64,000 nucleotides of DNA from Enterobacter sp. Ag1 (GTDB taxonomy: Bacteria > Pseudomonadota > Gammaproteobacteria > Enterobacterales > Enterobacteriaceae), in NCBI GenBank assembly GCA_000277545.1, contig AKXM01000026.1:56282-120281 (forward strand), read 5' to 3'. The notes under the pieces were generated by a model that saw nothing but the letters and a program-made list of their open reading frames with translations, searched no databases and was not told the origin of the DNA. The number at the start of each line of letters is the position of its first letter. Positions within the stretch are counted from its first letter, which is position 1. Position numbers and translations under genes: made by a program. Positions 14,623 through 24,609 of the stretch are shown piece by piece.

Positions 14623-16707
14623 ATGTCATACACGCCGATGAGCGATCTCGGGCAGCAGGGGTTGTTTGATATCACCCGCATGCTGCTCCAGCAGCCCGAT
14701 CTCAACGAACTCGCCAGCAGCCTGACGCAGCTGGTGAAACAGGGCGCGCTGGCCGATCGCGTTAACATTCTGCTTTACCATCCCCAGCATCAGCGGGTGA
14801 GTTTTTATGGCAAGGATAAACACGGCAAGGAACTGCACTACGAAGATGAAATGGCTCTGGCCAGCGGCCCGGTGCGCCGCATATTGTCGCGCCCGGAGGC
14901 GCTGATTTGCAGCCAGCAAGAGTTCGATGAAACCTGGCCGCAAATGGCAAGCCTGGATCTGTATGCTCCTTTTGGCCGCTACTGCCTTTTACCGCTGGCC
15001 TCCGAAGGCAAAATTTTCGGCGGCTGCGAATTTATCCGCAACCGGGCGGACGCCTGGACGGAAAAAGAGCTGAACCGGCTTTATACCCTGGCGCAAATTG
15101 TCGGCCTGGTGACCGAGCAAATTCAGACCCGGCTCAATTCGAGCCACGATCACCAGTTATTGTGCCGGGAGCGCGACGATTTTCGCATTCTGGTGGCCGT
15201 CACCAACGCGGTATTGTCGAAGCTGGACCTGGACGAACTGATCAGCGAGATTGCCCGGGAAATTCACTATCACTTCGCCATTGATTCCATCAGCATCGTG
15301 CTGAAAAGCAGCCGCAAGTCGCGACTCACGCTCTACTCCACTCACTTTGTGGATGAAGCTTCGCCGATTCACGATCAAAGCGACGTGCTTGAGGAAGGCA
15401 CGCTGTCAGAACGCGTCTTTAAAAGTGGCGAAATGCTGCTGCTCAATCTTTGCCCTGGCGACAAACTGGCGCCGTATGAGCGGATGCTGCTGGAGATGTG
15501 GGACAACAAACCGCAGACGCTTTGCCTGCTGCCGCTGAAGTTCGGTCCCAATATGCTGGGCGTCCTGAAGCTCGCCAAATGCAGCGAGCAGGGCTTTACG
15601 CCAGCCAACCTCAAGCTGCTGCGCCAGATTGCGGAACGTATTGCCATCGCGGTGGATAACGCCCTCGCCTACCAGGAAATCAACCGCCTGAAAGAGAATC
15701 TGGTGGATGAAAACCTCTACCTCACCGAGCAAATTAATAACGTCGACAGCGATTTTGGCGAAATTATCGGGCGCGGCGAGGCGATGTCTATCGTGCTTAA
15801 GCAGGTGGAGATGGTGGCCAGCAGCGACAGCACCGTGCTGATCCTCGGCGAGACCGGCACCGGTAAAGAGCTGATTGCCCGGGCGATCCATAACCTGAGC
15901 GAGCGCAACAGCCGCCGGATGGTGAAGATCAACTGCGCCGCGATGCCCGCCGGGCTGCTGGAGAGCGACCTGTTCGGCCACGAGCGCGGGGCGTTTACCG
16001 GGGCGAACAATCAGCGCATTGGCCGCTTTGAGCTGGCGGATAAAAGCTCGCTGTTCCTCGACGAAGTGGGCGATATGCCGCTTGAGCTGCAGCCCAAGCT
16101 GCTGCGCGTGCTGCAGGAACAGGAGTTTGAGCGCCTCGGCAGCAATAAGGTTCAGGAAGTGGACGTGCGCCTGATCGCCGCTACTAACCGCAACCTGAAA
16201 GAGATGGTTGCCGACCGGGAGTTCCGCAGCGATCTTTATTACCGGCTGAACGTGTTTCCTATCACGCTGCCGCCGCTGCGCGAACGCCCGGAGGATATCC
16301 CGCTGCTGGTGAAATCCTTCACTTTCAAAATCGCCCGCCGCCTGAACCGCAACATCGACAGTATTCCGGCAGAAACGCTGCGCGCCCTGAGCCGCATGGA
16401 GTGGCCAGGCAACGTGCGGGAGCTGGAAAACGTGATTGAGCGGGCGGTGCTGTTAACCCGGGGCAGCGTGCTGCACCTTTCCCTGCCCGAAATGGATCAC
16501 CGCCCTCCTCTGGAACGCCATCTTTCTCCGTGTGTGGAAGAAGAGAGGCGTGAAGATGAGGACGAGTGCGAGCGCATCCTGCGCGTGCTGAAAGAAGCTA
16601 ACGGCGTGGTGGCCGGGCCTCGCGGCGCTGCCCAGCGATTAGGGCTGAAGCGCACCACGTTACTTTCCCGGATGAAGCGCCTGGGGATTGATAAAGACGC
16701 GCTTTAG
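14623..16707 (+). CDS. fhlA: FhlA, formate-sensing sigma-54 activator
   Basis: Transcription activator of the formate regulon; binds formate and drives sigma-54 promoters of hyc, hyp, hydN and fdhF. 694 residues (E. coli 692). Two GAF-type sensory domains fill roughly residues 20-350. The AAA+ domain follows, with Walker A GETGTGKE at residue 409, the sigma-54-contact loop GAFTGA and a sensor region ending in RMEWPGNVRELEN. The C-terminus is a Fis-type helix-turn-helix (GAAQRLGLKRTTLLSRMKRL). The last gene of the hyp operon, 109 bp after hypE. mutS, its neighbour in E. coli, is absent here. Confidence 0.98.
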   Translation: MSYTPMSDLGQQGLFDITRMLLQQPDLNELASSLTQLVKQGALADRVNILLYHPQHQRVSFYGKDKHGKELHYEDEMALASGPVRRILSRPEALICSQQEFDETWPQMASLDLYAPFGRYCLLPLASEGKIFGGCEFIRNRADAWTEKELNRLYTLAQIVGLVTEQIQTRLNSSHDHQLLCRERDDFRILVAVTNAVLSKLDLDELISEIAREIHYHFAIDSISIVLKSSRKSRLTLYSTHFVDEASPIHDQSDVLEEGTLSERVFKSGEMLLLNLCPGDKLAPYERMLLEMWDNKPQTLCLLPLKFGPNMLGVLKLAKCSEQGFTPANLKLLRQIAERIAIAVDNALAYQEINRLKENLVDENLYLTEQINNVDSDFGEIIGRGEAMSIVLKQVEMVASSDSTVLILGETGTGKELIARAIHNLSERNSRRMVKINCAAMPAGLLESDLFGHERGAFTGANNQRIGRFELADKSSLFLDEVGDMPLELQPKLLRVLQEQEFERLGSNKVQEVDVRLIAATNRNLKEMVADREFRSDLYYRLNVFPITLPPLRERPEDIPLLVKSFTFKIARRLNRNIDSIPAETLRALSRMEWPGNVRELENVIERAVLLTRGSVLHLSLPEMDHRPPLERHLSPCVEEERREDEDECERILRVLKEANGVVAGPRGAAQRLGLKRTTLLSRMKRLGIDKDAL

Positions 16708-16753
16708 CCGGAAACTGGGCATAACCCTACATTTTTTGTCTGGAACCTGAATC

Positions 16754-17101
16754 ATGGCAATTATCCCCAAGAACTATACGCGGCTGGAAAGCGGCTACCG
16801 CGAAAAGGCGCTGAAGCTTTTCCCGTGGGTGTGCGGGCGCTGCTCCCGCGAGTTTGTCTATTCTAATCTGCGTGAACTGACCGTTCACCATATGGATCAC
16901 GATCACACCAACAACCCGGAAGATGGCAGCAATTGGGAGCTTTTATGCCTGTATTGCCACGATCATGAACATTCTAAATACACCGAGGCCGACCAGTACG
17001 GCTCCACGGTGATTGCCGGAGAGGACGCGCAAAAGGATGTAGGCGAAGCAACCTATAATCCGTTTGCCGACCTCAAGGCGATGCTGAACAAGAAAAAGTA
17101 A
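16754..17101 (+). CDS. yajD: YajD, HNH-domain protein
   Basis: Small HNH nuclease-family protein of unknown role. 115 residues, equal in length to E. coli YajD and nearly the same in sequence. The HNH core reads VHHMDHDHTNNPEDGSNW with flanking zinc-binding pairs CGRC and CLYC. In E. coli yajD lies elsewhere on the chromosome. The gene follows fhlA by 46 bp but has no evident link to hydrogen metabolism. A hairpin follows it. Confidence 0.95.
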   Translation: MAIIPKNYTRLESGYREKALKLFPWVCGRCSREFVYSNLRELTVHHMDHDHTNNPEDGSNWELLCLYCHDHEHSKYTEADQYGSTVIAGEDAQKDVGEATYNPFADLKAMLNKKK

Positions 17102-17109
17102 GCGCCCTC

Positions 17110-17140
17110 CGCTTAGAGGGATATCACGCCCCTCTAAGCG
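17110..17140 (+). terminator. Hairpin after yajD, possible terminator
   Basis: CGCTTAGAGGG (17110-17120), 9-nt loop, CCCTCTAAGCG (17130-17140): an 11-bp perfect stem 9 bp after the yajD stop. It lacks a strong T-run (AAATCATTTCG follows), so termination may be weak. Confidence 0.6.
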
Positions 17141-17160
17141 AAATCATTTCGCCTTTTCCC

Positions 17161-17187
17161 TTCATTTTTTCCAGACGCTGCCGATAA
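17161..17187 (+). promoter_or_regulatory. Candidate sigma-28 (flagellar) promoter of cheV
   Basis: GCCGATAA at 17180-17187 is an exact match to the sigma-28 -10 consensus. At the standard 11-nt spacing the -35 is TTCATTTT, which keeps 5 of 8 positions of TAAAGTTT. It lies about 63 bp before the cheV ATG, consistent with a class 3 flagellar/chemotaxis gene. Confidence 0.6.
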
Positions 17188-17249
17188 CTTAGACAAGCAT
17201 TCACTCCGTACGGTTGGGTTCTGAGGCCGGGTTATCACTTGAGGTTAAA

Positions 17250-18218
17250 ATGGATAGTTTTCAGAAAGATATTGATGAAAGGGCCAACCTGGCGTTATCC
17301 AACAAGTTCGAGCTGCTGCTGTTCCGCTTAGGCACCAGCCAGCACGACAGCAAGTCCGAGCTGTACGGCATCAACGTTTTTAAGCTGCGTGAAATTGTGC
17401 CGATGCCGAAGATTAACCGTGCCGCAGGCATGGAATCACCGCTGCTGGGCATGGCTAATATTCGCGACCAGATTATCCCGGTTATCGATCTGCCTGCGGT
17501 CACCGGCTGCACGCCGACCACCGGCCTGAATTTATTACTGATCACCGAATATGCCCGCAGCACCCAGGCGTTTGCCGTGGAGTCCGTGGAGAACATTATT
17601 CGCCTCGACTGGAGCCAGGTGCACGCCGCCGAGGCCGGGGTCAGCAGCCGCAATATCACCAGCATCGCCAATATTGACGACCCGCTAACCGGCAAAGACC
17701 TGGCGCTGGTGCTGGACGTGGAGCAGATCCTCTATGACATTATCCCATCCGGGAGAGATGTGAATATTGCCGCGATAGAAGAGAAAACTTATACCCTGAA
17801 GCCCGGCGCGGTGGCTATCGTTGCCGAAGATTCCAAAGTCGCGCGTTCGATGCTGGAGCAGGGCCTGAAGGGGATGGGCATTCCGGCCATCATGCACGCG
17901 ACCGGCCTGGAAGCCTGGGAAAAAATCAAACTTATTGCTGCCGATGCCAAAGCATCCGGCACGCCTATTACCGACAAAATCGGCCTGGTGCTGACCGATA
18001 TCGAGATGCCGGAGATGGACGGTTTTACCCTGACCCGCAACATTAAGACCGAACCTTCGCTGAAGCACATTCCGGTGGTGATCCACTCCTCACTTTCCGG
18101 CAGCGCCAACGAAGATCACGTCCGTAAAGTCGGCGCCAACGGCTATGTCGCCAAGTTTGACGTCGCCGAGCTGTCTTCCGTCATCCACAAAGCGTTGGAA
18201 GACGCCTCCACTCGCTAA
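17250..18218 (+). CDS. cheV: CheV, chemotaxis adaptor with receiver domain
   Basis: Scaffold that couples chemoreceptors to CheA and is tuned by phosphorylation. 322 residues from ATG at 17250, chosen over an in-frame TTG at 17214 because GAGG lies 5 nt upstream and the product begins MDSFQKDIDERANLAL. The first 165 or so residues are a CheW-like domain (YGINVFKLREIVPMP, NIRDQIIPVIDL). A response-regulator domain follows, with acidic EDSK, phospho-acceptor Asp in LTDIEMPEMDG and the IHSSLSG and AKFD segments. E. coli K-12 lacks CheV but Salmonella and many relatives have it. It stands alone, with no other chemotaxis gene in the window. Confidence 0.96.
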   Translation: MDSFQKDIDERANLALSNKFELLLFRLGTSQHDSKSELYGINVFKLREIVPMPKINRAAGMESPLLGMANIRDQIIPVIDLPAVTGCTPTTGLNLLLITEYARSTQAFAVESVENIIRLDWSQVHAAEAGVSSRNITSIANIDDPLTGKDLALVLDVEQILYDIIPSGRDVNIAAIEEKTYTLKPGAVAIVAEDSKVARSMLEQGLKGMGIPAIMHATGLEAWEKIKLIAADAKASGTPITDKIGLVLTDIEMPEMDGFTLTRNIKTEPSLKHIPVVIHSSLSGSANEDHVRKVGANGYVAKFDVAELSSVIHKALEDASTR

Positions 18219-18230
18219 GAGATAAGAAAA

Positions 18231-18256
18231 GGCCCGGAAACCGGGCCTTGTTTTTT
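18231..18256. terminator. Intrinsic terminator between cheV and rhaM
   Basis: GGCCCGG-aaa-CCGGGCC followed by TTGTTTTTT. It serves the plus-strand cheV transcript; the converging rha operon ends 1-2 bp away, and the A-run at 18226-18230 gives it a weaker T-run on the minus strand too. Confidence 0.92.
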
Positions 18257-18569
18257 ATTCGAGCCAGAACACTTCTTTTAGCGCCTGGCTGACCGGGCTG
18301 CCGTCCGGGTTGCTGGGCATGATGTCGCGCATATGCTGCCACCAGCGCTGACAAACGTCGGTGTCGGCCACCGCATTCCAGCGCGCTTCGGACTCAATTT
18401 CTACCGTGGCAAACAGCAGATGGCGCTGTTCATCCAGATAGATCGCATAGCGATGAGCGCCGTGCTGTTTAAGCACCTCTTCCAGCTCGGGCCAAATCGG
18501 CGAATGGCGGCGCTGATACTCTTCGTGGGCGTCAGGATTAACCCGCATCACAAAAGCTTTCCTGATCAC
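18255..18569 (-). CDS. rhaM: RhaM, L-rhamnose mutarotase
   Basis: Interconverts alpha and beta anomers of L-rhamnose, supplying the form used by RhaA. 104 residues, the family length. Conserved features: [15 protein letters not shown] with the catalytic His, the [14 protein letters not shown] strand and the WWQHMRDIM motif. Its ATG overlaps the rhaO stop by 4 bp, so it is the last gene of the rhaBAD-rhaO-rhaM operon. Confidence 0.97.
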   Translation of the reverse strand: MIRKAFVMRVNPDAHEEYQRRHSPIWPELEEVLKQHGAHRYAIYLDEQRHLLFATVEIESEARWNAVADTDVCQRWWQHMRDIMPSNPDGSPVSQALKEVFWLE

Positions 18570-19714
18570 AGCGCCTCCAGATAAAGCTGGCGGATCTCTT
18601 CGCGCGAGGCGGGTCTTGGGTTACACGGCGCGCACGGGTCGGCCAGCGCTTTGTCCAGCCAGCCTTCAATATCGGCAGGCTGAACGCCAAGCTCACGAAA
18701 GCCGGACGGGATGCCAACCCTGGCGGATAACGCGCGAATCGCTTCGATGGCTTTATGGCTTGCCTGCTCGTCGGTCAGCCCCTGAGTATCGCTCCCCATC
18801 GCCTGCGCCAGGCGAGCAAAGCGAGGCACCGCGTTTGGCCGGTTAAAGGCTTCAACAACCGGCAGCAAAATCGCATTACATACGCCGTGCGGCAGGTTGT
18901 GCGTCGCGCCCGGCTGGTGCGCCATCGCATGTACCAGCCCCAACCCTGCGCTGTTAAACGCCATCCCCGCGAGGTATTGGCCGTAGGCCATCATTTCACG
19001 CGCTTCCAGGTTCTGCCCGTCGTCTACGGCTTTCGGCAACCAAGTGTTTATCAGGCGAATGGCCTCCAGCGCGTTGGCATCCGTTAACGGATGTGCGCTG
19101 ACGGAAACATAGGCTTCAACGGCGTGGGTAAGCGCATCCATCCCAGTTGCAGCGGTAACGGAGGACGGAATATTCACCATGACTCTGGCATCATCCACGG
19201 CAATATCCGGGATGAGATTGGTGTCGATGATCACCTCTTTCACCTGACGTTCGCTGTCGGTGATCACCGCATTACTGGTCATCTCTGCCGCCGTGCCCGC
19301 CGTGGTGTTAATCGCCACCAGAGGAACTCCGCCATTTTTTACTTTCCCGACACCGGAATAATGCACGGAAAGCCCCGGGTTTGCGGTCAGGATTTTCACC
19401 GCTTTCGCCGTATCAATCGGGCTGCCGCCGCCGAAAGCAATGAGGTAGTCGCAGTCGGCCAGGTTAAATCTTGTGATGCCTTTTTGCACCAGCGCTTCGG
19501 TCGGGTTGGGGAACACTTCATCGAACAGTTCGTAAGGCAGGTTATGCTCATCCAGCGCCGCAAACAGGCTATCTAATAGCCCCATTTTCACCAGTTGTCC
19601 GTCGGTTACCACTAACGCTTTGCCCCAGCGTTTTTCGGCGATGAGCTCCACCATATCGCCAATGGCGCCCGCTCCGTGCAGGCTGATTTTGGGTAGTGCC
19701 AGCATAAAACTCAT
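18566..19714 (-). CDS. rhaO: Lactaldehyde reductase, iron-type alcohol dehydrogenase
   Basis: Reduces L-lactaldehyde, the three-carbon product of rhamnose cleavage, to 1,2-propanediol with NADH. 382 residues from ATG at 19714, selected because AGGAG stands 6 nt upstream; the frame extends 20 codons further without a good start. The nucleotide motif [10 protein letters not shown] and the metal-binding region with [18 protein letters not shown] are typical of FucO-type iron alcohol dehydrogenases. It lies 10 bp after rhaD and overlaps rhaM, so it belongs to the rha operon. E. coli has no such gene in its rha operon and relies on fucO. Substrate is inferred from operon context. Confidence 0.9.
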   Translation of the reverse strand: MSFMLALPKISLHGAGAIGDMVELIAEKRWGKALVVTDGQLVKMGLLDSLFAALDEHNLPYELFDEVFPNPTEALVQKGITRFNLADCDYLIAFGGGSPIDTAKAVKILTANPGLSVHYSGVGKVKNGGVPLVAINTTAGTAAEMTSNAVITDSERQVKEVIIDTNLIPDIAVDDARVMVNIPSSVTAATGMDALTHAVEAYVSVSAHPLTDANALEAIRLINTWLPKAVDDGQNLEAREMMAYGQYLAGMAFNSAGLGLVHAMAHQPGATHNLPHGVCNAILLPVVEAFNRPNAVPRFARLAQAMGSDTQGLTDEQASHKAIEAIRALSARVGIPSGFRELGVQPADIEGWLDKALADPCAPCNPRPASREEIRQLYLEAL

Positions 19715-19724
19715 CTTTTGCTCC

Positions 19725-20549
19725 TCAATCCTTAAGTGCTTCTGCAAGTGGCGTGACGCCGAAACGCTCGCCAAGCGCCACCAGTTCCGTGCGAGTGATA
19801 GTCTGCTTCATGCCGCCCATCGAATAGATTTTCACCAGGATTTCAGCCGACTTCTCAGCGGTGTCTATCAGGCCAAAGGCTTCGTCGAGCGTAGGCCCGG
19901 TGCCAAAAATGCCATGATGTGGCCACAGCACCAGGCTGTGAGCGCGCATTTGCTCTGCGGTGGCGGTGCCAATGTCGTCAGTGCCCGGCACCTTCCACGG
20001 CACAATGCCGATACCCTCCGGGAAGACCACCAGGCATTCGGTACTGCCTTCCCAAAGCTGGCGCGTGAAGGCCGCATTTTCCAATGGCAGGACGTAGCTT
20101 AGCGCAATCAGGTTGGTGGCGTGGCAATGCATGATCACCCGATCTTTCCCCCCGGAGATGAGCTTGCGTACCCCGTGGGACTGGAAATGTGCTGCGAGTT
20201 CTGAAGTTGGCATCCCGCCGTTGGTCAGCCCCCAGTGGATGCTGTAGGACTGGCCATCGTTGCTGACCTGCAGCAGCGCCAGATTGTCCGCCGGATCGAG
20301 CTGAACGTTACGGAAAAACTTGCCTGAACCGGTCACCAAAAACCAGCATCCCGCCAGCATTTCTGCAGGCTGGCTTAGCGCGACGCGGTGCGGTGCATGG
20401 CTGAATTGGTCGCGGTAATATTCGACGTCTTCGGCATCCAGCCGCAGGCTAATATTGCCGCCGTTGCGCTCGTCCCAGCCCTTTAGCCACATATCGCCGG
20501 TGGCCTTCACCATGTCCTGAATAAACCATGAGTTGAGGATGTTCTGCAT
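19725..20549 (-). CDS. rhaD: RhaD, rhamnulose-1-phosphate aldolase
   Basis: Zinc class II aldolase splitting L-rhamnulose 1-phosphate into dihydroxyacetone phosphate and L-lactaldehyde. 274 residues, as in E. coli. The zinc-binding HCH motif is in [14 protein letters not shown] and a third histidine in [10 protein letters not shown]. It is separated from rhaA by 108 bp that contain a palindromic repeat and is followed 10 bp later by rhaO. Confidence 0.98.
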   Translation of the reverse strand: MQNILNSWFIQDMVKATGDMWLKGWDERNGGNISLRLDAEDVEYYRDQFSHAPHRVALSQPAEMLAGCWFLVTGSGKFFRNVQLDPADNLALLQVSNDGQSYSIHWGLTNGGMPTSELAAHFQSHGVRKLISGGKDRVIMHCHATNLIALSYVLPLENAAFTRQLWEGSTECLVVFPEGIGIVPWKVPGTDDIGTATAEQMRAHSLVLWPHHGIFGTGPTLDEAFGLIDTAEKSAEILVKIYSMGGMKQTITRTELVALGERFGVTPLAEALKD

Positions 20550-20570
20550 TGTTTCGTGTTCCTTAAGACG

Positions 20571-20657
20571 CTCCCTCTCCCCAAAGGGGAAAGGGAATTG
20601 TTCAGTAAGAATGTCGGTTTCACCCTCTCCCTTTTAGGGAAAGGGCCGGGGTGAGGG
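20571..20657. repeat. Palindromic intergenic repeat, two-arm copy (rhaA-rhaD)
   Basis: Arm 1 at 20571-20595 is a shortened CTCCCTCTCCCCAAAGGGGA unit; arm 2 at 20623-20657 ends GGGCCGGGGTGAGGG and abuts the rhaA stop codon. The copy lies inside the rhaBAD operon mRNA. Confidence 0.88.
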
Positions 20658-21920
20658 TTAATTCACGCGCTGCGCTAAAATTTGCTGTTCATACTGGCGA
20701 ACAGTGCTCAGCCAGGAGGCATCCGCTGGAGTGTCGTGGCGCAGGCAGTACATCTCCCAGACGGCCTGCCACGGCAGACATTTCTGTTCTTCAAGCAGCG
20801 CCAGGCGGGCGGTGTAATCGCCTGCCAACTCCAGTTGGCGAAGCTGGGCTGTGGGCTCAAGCAGCGCCCGCAGCAGGGCTTTCTTCATGTTACGCGTGCC
20901 GATAACCCAGGCCGCAACGCGGTTGATTGAGGCATCAAAGAAGTCGAGGCCAATGTGGACGCGGTCAAACAGGTTGTGACGGATGATTTCGCTGGCGATC
21001 GCCTGGGTTTCGTCGTCCAGCAGCACAACGTGGTCGCTGTCCCAACGCACCGGGCGGCTGACGTGCAGCAGCAGGCGCGGGATGTAGAGCATGGCGCTGG
21101 AGATTTTGTCGGAGATGACTTCGGTGGGATGGAAGTGGCCAGCATCGAGGCACAGGGCCGTCTGGCGACTGGTGGCATAGCCGAAGTAAAACTCATTGGA
21201 ACCGACGGTGTAGCTTTCCGCGCCGATACCGAACAGTTTGCTTTCTACCGCATCAATGTGATGTGCCGGGTTAAGTTTTTCAGCCATGGCTTCATCCAGC
21301 GCCTCTACGAGACGCCTGCGCGGGCCCAGACGGTCGACGGTGATATCTTTCATGCCGTCCGGGATCCAGATATTCATCACCGATGGCGTTCCCAGCTGTT
21401 CGCCGAAGTAAGCCGATATTTTGCGGCAGGCTTTAACGTGATCGATCCAGAACTGGCGGGTTTCATCCCTGGCGTGTGACAGCGTAAAACCGTCCGCACT
21501 TAGCGGATGAGAGAAGCAGGAAGGGTTAAAATCCAGCCCCATGCCATGGTTTTTAGCCCATTCAACCCAGTTTTTGAAATGCTCAGGCTTGATGCAGTCG
21601 CGAGAGACAGGCTCGTCGGACTCGAGATAAATCGCATGCAAATTCAATCGCTTTGGCCCAGGGATCAGGCTCAGGGCACAGTCCAGATCGGCGCGCAGTT
21701 CAGCCGGGTTACGCGCTTTACCTGGGTAGTTTCCCGTGGCCTGGATGCCGCCGCTTAGCTCGCCTTCGGGGCTTTCAAACCCGGCGACGTCATCACCCTG
21801 CCAGCAGTGCATGGAGACGGGCAGGCGATCGAGCTGGCGTAAAACCTCCTCCGCATCAACGCCTGCTGCGGCAAAACGCTGTTTCGCCAGGGCCCAGGCT
21901 TCTTCGATTTGAGTCGTCAT
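20658..21920 (-). CDS. rhaA: RhaA, L-rhamnose isomerase
   Basis: Isomerises L-rhamnose to L-rhamnulose; metal-dependent TIM-barrel enzyme. 420 residues (E. coli 419). Conserved segments include [24 protein letters not shown] and [14 protein letters not shown], carrying the metal ligands Glu, Asp and His. Its ATG overlaps the rhaB stop by 4 bp, so it is translated from the rhaBAD mRNA. Confidence 0.98.
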   Translation of the reverse strand: MTTQIEEAWALAKQRFAAAGVDAEEVLRQLDRLPVSMHCWQGDDVAGFESPEGELSGGIQATGNYPGKARNPAELRADLDCALSLIPGPKRLNLHAIYLESDEPVSRDCIKPEHFKNWVEWAKNHGMGLDFNPSCFSHPLSADGFTLSHARDETRQFWIDHVKACRKISAYFGEQLGTPSVMNIWIPDGMKDITVDRLGPRRRLVEALDEAMAEKLNPAHHIDAVESKLFGIGAESYTVGSNEFYFGYATSRQTALCLDAGHFHPTEVISDKISSAMLYIPRLLLHVSRPVRWDSDHVVLLDDETQAIASEIIRHNLFDRVHIGLDFFDASINRVAAWVIGTRNMKKALLRALLEPTAQLRQLELAGDYTARLALLEEQKCLPWQAVWEMYCLRHDTPADASWLSTVRQYEQQILAQRVN

Positions 21921-23389
21921 GCGTAAAGCTCCTTACGTGTCTGAATGTTTTGCCGTAGCTGCCCGACGTAGCGGCGAATGTCACTGTCCGGGTTCGGCAT
22001 GAAGGAAATGAGATTGCTGTTTTGGCGCACGAGGTGGCGAAAGGCGTCTACGTCTGGAATCACGTCCAGCGCCATCAGCTGACAGCCAATGTTTCCCAGC
22101 GTTGAAGCCTCCACCGGCCCGGCAACAACGGGGATCCCACAGGCATCGGCACAAAGCTGGTTGAGGAAATGATTCTGGCTGCCGCCGCCGACAATATGCA
22201 GGCAGCCAAAAGGCTCGCCTCGCAACGCTTCCAGCTCGCGCAGTACCTCGGCATAGAGCAAGGCCAGGCTGTCAAAAATACAGCGCGCAAGCTCTGCATC
22301 GCTTTCCGGCACCGGCTGGTTCGCCTCACGGCAGGCAGCCTGAATTTCAAGGCTCATGTTGGCCGGATTGATAAAGCGATCGTCGTTGGGGTTGATGGTG
22401 AAGCGGCAGCCGGGCAGATGCTGCGCCAGGGCAATAAGATCGGGGATATCCATTCCCGCGCTTTCGCGGGAAACGCGCTGCAGCAGCCACAGCCCCATGA
22501 TGTTTTTCAGGACGCGATAACGCCCTTCTGCCCCACCTTCGTTAGTTATATTGGCCGCCAGCGCCGCCTCGCTGACGCAGGGCGTTTTGCTTTCAAAACC
22601 CATTAATGACCAGGTCCCGGAGGAGAGATAAGCGGCGTTTTCCCCGACCAGAGGAGCGGCAATTACCGCGCTGGCCGTATCGTGGGTAGCGACGCTGACT
22701 ACCGGGATGTTGTTGCCTTCACGGCATTCCCACTCGCCGCTCATCACGCCGGGATGCGTGGGTGTGCCAAACCAACGCTCCGGCACCCCTGCCCAGGCAA
22801 GCAGCTGGCTGTCCCAGCTATCCGTCTGGATGTTTATCATCTGAGTCGTGGTGGCGTTGGTGTATTCCCAGTTCATCACCCCGGTAAGCCGAAAACTGAA
22901 ATAATCTGGGATCAGCAGCGCGCGAGCGGTTCGCTTTACCCAGTCCGGGTGCTGCTCTACCAGTGCACGAAGCTGATATAACGTGTTGAAAGGTAAAAAT
23001 TGAATACCGCTGCGGCGGTAGATTACTTCGCGCCCAAGCTCGCTGATAGCCCGAGCCATTACGCCGTCCGTCCGGCTATCGCGATAGGACACGGGCAGGC
23101 CCACGCGGCGGCCATTTTCATCGAGCAGAACGAAATCCACGCCCCAGGTGTCGATGCCAATGCTGTCGATTCGCACGCCTTCATCGCAGGCTTTTTGTAG
23201 CCCAAGGCGTATTTCAGCTTCGAGGCTGTCAAGATCCCAACAGTCATGGCCGTCAATGCGAATCAGGCTGTTGGTAAAGCGGTGAATTTCCCGCAGGGAG
23301 ATCTGCCGGGCAGTTTGATCATAGCCCGCCAGCATCACGCGACCGCTGGAGGCACCGAGATCGACGGCAACGCTGTGGCGAAAAGTCAT
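21917..23389 (-). CDS. rhaB: RhaB, L-rhamnulokinase
   Basis: Phosphorylates L-rhamnulose at O1 with ATP; FGGY-kinase family. 490 residues from ATG at 23389 (E. coli 489); an upstream in-frame start gives 8 extra residues but [20 protein letters not shown] matches the family N-terminus. Phosphate-binding DLGASSGR and the [12 protein letters not shown] segment are present. First gene of the operon, behind RhaS half-sites on the minus strand. Confidence 0.97.
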   Translation of the reverse strand: MTFRHSVAVDLGASSGRVMLAGYDQTARQISLREIHRFTNSLIRIDGHDCWDLDSLEAEIRLGLQKACDEGVRIDSIGIDTWGVDFVLLDENGRRVGLPVSYRDSRTDGVMARAISELGREVIYRRSGIQFLPFNTLYQLRALVEQHPDWVKRTARALLIPDYFSFRLTGVMNWEYTNATTTQMINIQTDSWDSQLLAWAGVPERWFGTPTHPGVMSGEWECREGNNIPVVSVATHDTASAVIAAPLVGENAAYLSSGTWSLMGFESKTPCVSEAALAANITNEGGAEGRYRVLKNIMGLWLLQRVSRESAGMDIPDLIALAQHLPGCRFTINPNDDRFINPANMSLEIQAACREANQPVPESDAELARCIFDSLALLYAEVLRELEALRGEPFGCLHIVGGGSQNHFLNQLCADACGIPVVAGPVEASTLGNIGCQLMALDVIPDVDAFRHLVRQNSNLISFMPNPDSDIRRYVGQLRQNIQTRKELYA

Positions 23390-23699
23390 GATGGGAGTCC
23401 TCATTGGCGTCATTGCCCATCAGTCTAAAAATGCCGCTCTGCCCCTGCCTTCATCCCAATGACAGCGTGCGTTCCCGCCTGGCAAAGAGGCAAAGATGAA
23501 CGAGAGAGAGTTCACATATTTACTTTGCCCGCCTCGAAAGGCCGCGCTTCACGCCTGTGACCGCACACACATTTCCCGATAAAGCCCGTTTCATCTTCAA
23601 AAAAGAACGTTTTATGCACGATTTTGTGTCGAAAATTTAAGGTGATGCCGGGCGCGGTTCTCTACTATCGACCCATCGTTAGCACAGTGAGAAGCAATC
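23390..23699. promoter_or_regulatory. Divergent rhaB-rhaS control region
   Basis: A 310-bp spacer without a gene. Its left part is the rhaB promoter. The centre has a CRP-like site TGTGA-CCGCAC-ACACA (23556-23571, 9 of 10 consensus positions). The right part, AT-richer, should hold the RhaR-dependent rhaSR promoter; TACTAT at 23663-23668 is a possible -10 but the RhaR sites could not be assigned with confidence. Confidence 0.75.
23422..23498 (-). promoter_or_regulatory. rhaB promoter with two RhaS half-sites
   Basis: On the minus strand: CATCTTTGCCTCTTTGCCAG (23498-23479), then CATTGGGATGAAGG (23461-23448), then a TAGACT -10 (23427-23422) in TTTTTAGACTG. The order and several blocks match the well-known E. 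coli rhaBAD control region. RhaS bound to rhamnose activates this promoter. The same blocks occur in identical register upstream of rhaT. Confidence 0.85.
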
Positions 23700-24536
23700 A
23701 TGACGGTATTACACAGCGTGGATTTTTTTCCAGATGCCGGGATATCGGTGGCCATTGAACCCCGCCAGCCTCAGCCGGACTTCCCTGAGCACATCCATGA
23801 TTTCAATGAAATCATTATTGTTGAACACGGCACCGGCTCCCATATTTTCAACGGGCAACCTTATACGCTGAGCGGCGGCTCCATCTGCTTTGTTCGCGAT
23901 CACGATCATCATCAGTTTGAGCACACCGAAAACCTCTGCCTGACCAATATTCTATATCGTGAGCCGGAAGCCTTTTGCTTTCTATCCGGGCTGCACAAAC
24001 TCCTGCCGCAGGAACAAGACGGCTATTATCCGGCACACTGGCGGGTCAATCAGGGCGTATTGCGTCAGGTGAAAGGGTTTATCGAGCAGTTTGAGGCACT
24101 GAGTTCGGAAAACACGGCGCCTGCCCTCGCCAGGCGAGAACTTCTCTTTATGCAGCTGCTGGTGTTGCTGAGCCAGGCGAATCAGGCAGACAATCGGGGC
24201 GGGGCCGACGAGCGCTTAAACCAGCTTCTTCTCTGGCTGGAAGATCACTCTTCGGAAGAGGTTTGCTGGGAGCAGCTGGCAGCCTCTTTTACGCTCTCGC
24301 TGAGAACCCTGCATCGCCTGTTAAATCAGAAAACCGGGCTCACGCCTCAGCGCTACCTCAACCGACTCCGTTTGATGAAAGCGCGTTATTTACTGCGACA
24401 TAGCGAGGAAAGCGTGACGAATATCGCCTTTCAGTGCGGCTTTGGCGACAGTAACCATTTCTCCACGCTTTTTAAGCGAGAGTTTTCTTACTCTCCCAGG
24501 GTGGTACGCCAGGGCCGGGATACTCCAATTGTATAA
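23700..24536 (+). CDS. rhaS: RhaS, AraC-family activator of rhaBAD and rhaT
   Basis: L-rhamnose-responsive activator. 278 residues, as in E. coli. N-terminal cupin-like effector domain ([19 protein letters not shown]), C-terminal AraC domain with two helix-turn-helices; the second is seen in [20 protein letters not shown]. Transcribed divergently from rhaB and followed 73 bp later by rhaR. Confidence 0.98.
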   Translation: MTVLHSVDFFPDAGISVAIEPRQPQPDFPEHIHDFNEIIIVEHGTGSHIFNGQPYTLSGGSICFVRDHDHHQFEHTENLCLTNILYREPEAFCFLSGLHKLLPQEQDGYYPAHWRVNQGVLRQVKGFIEQFEALSSENTAPALARRELLFMQLLVLLSQANQADNRGGADERLNQLLLWLEDHSSEEVCWEQLAASFTLSLRTLHRLLNQKTGLTPQRYLNRLRLMKARYLLRHSEESVTNIAFQCGFGDSNHFSTLFKREFSYSPRVVRQGRDTPIV

Positions 24537-24609
24537 CGTGGCTGACGTCACCGTATTTTAGGCGAAAAAAAGCAATGATTTCAGCCCATTCAGTCACGGA
24601 GCGACGTCT

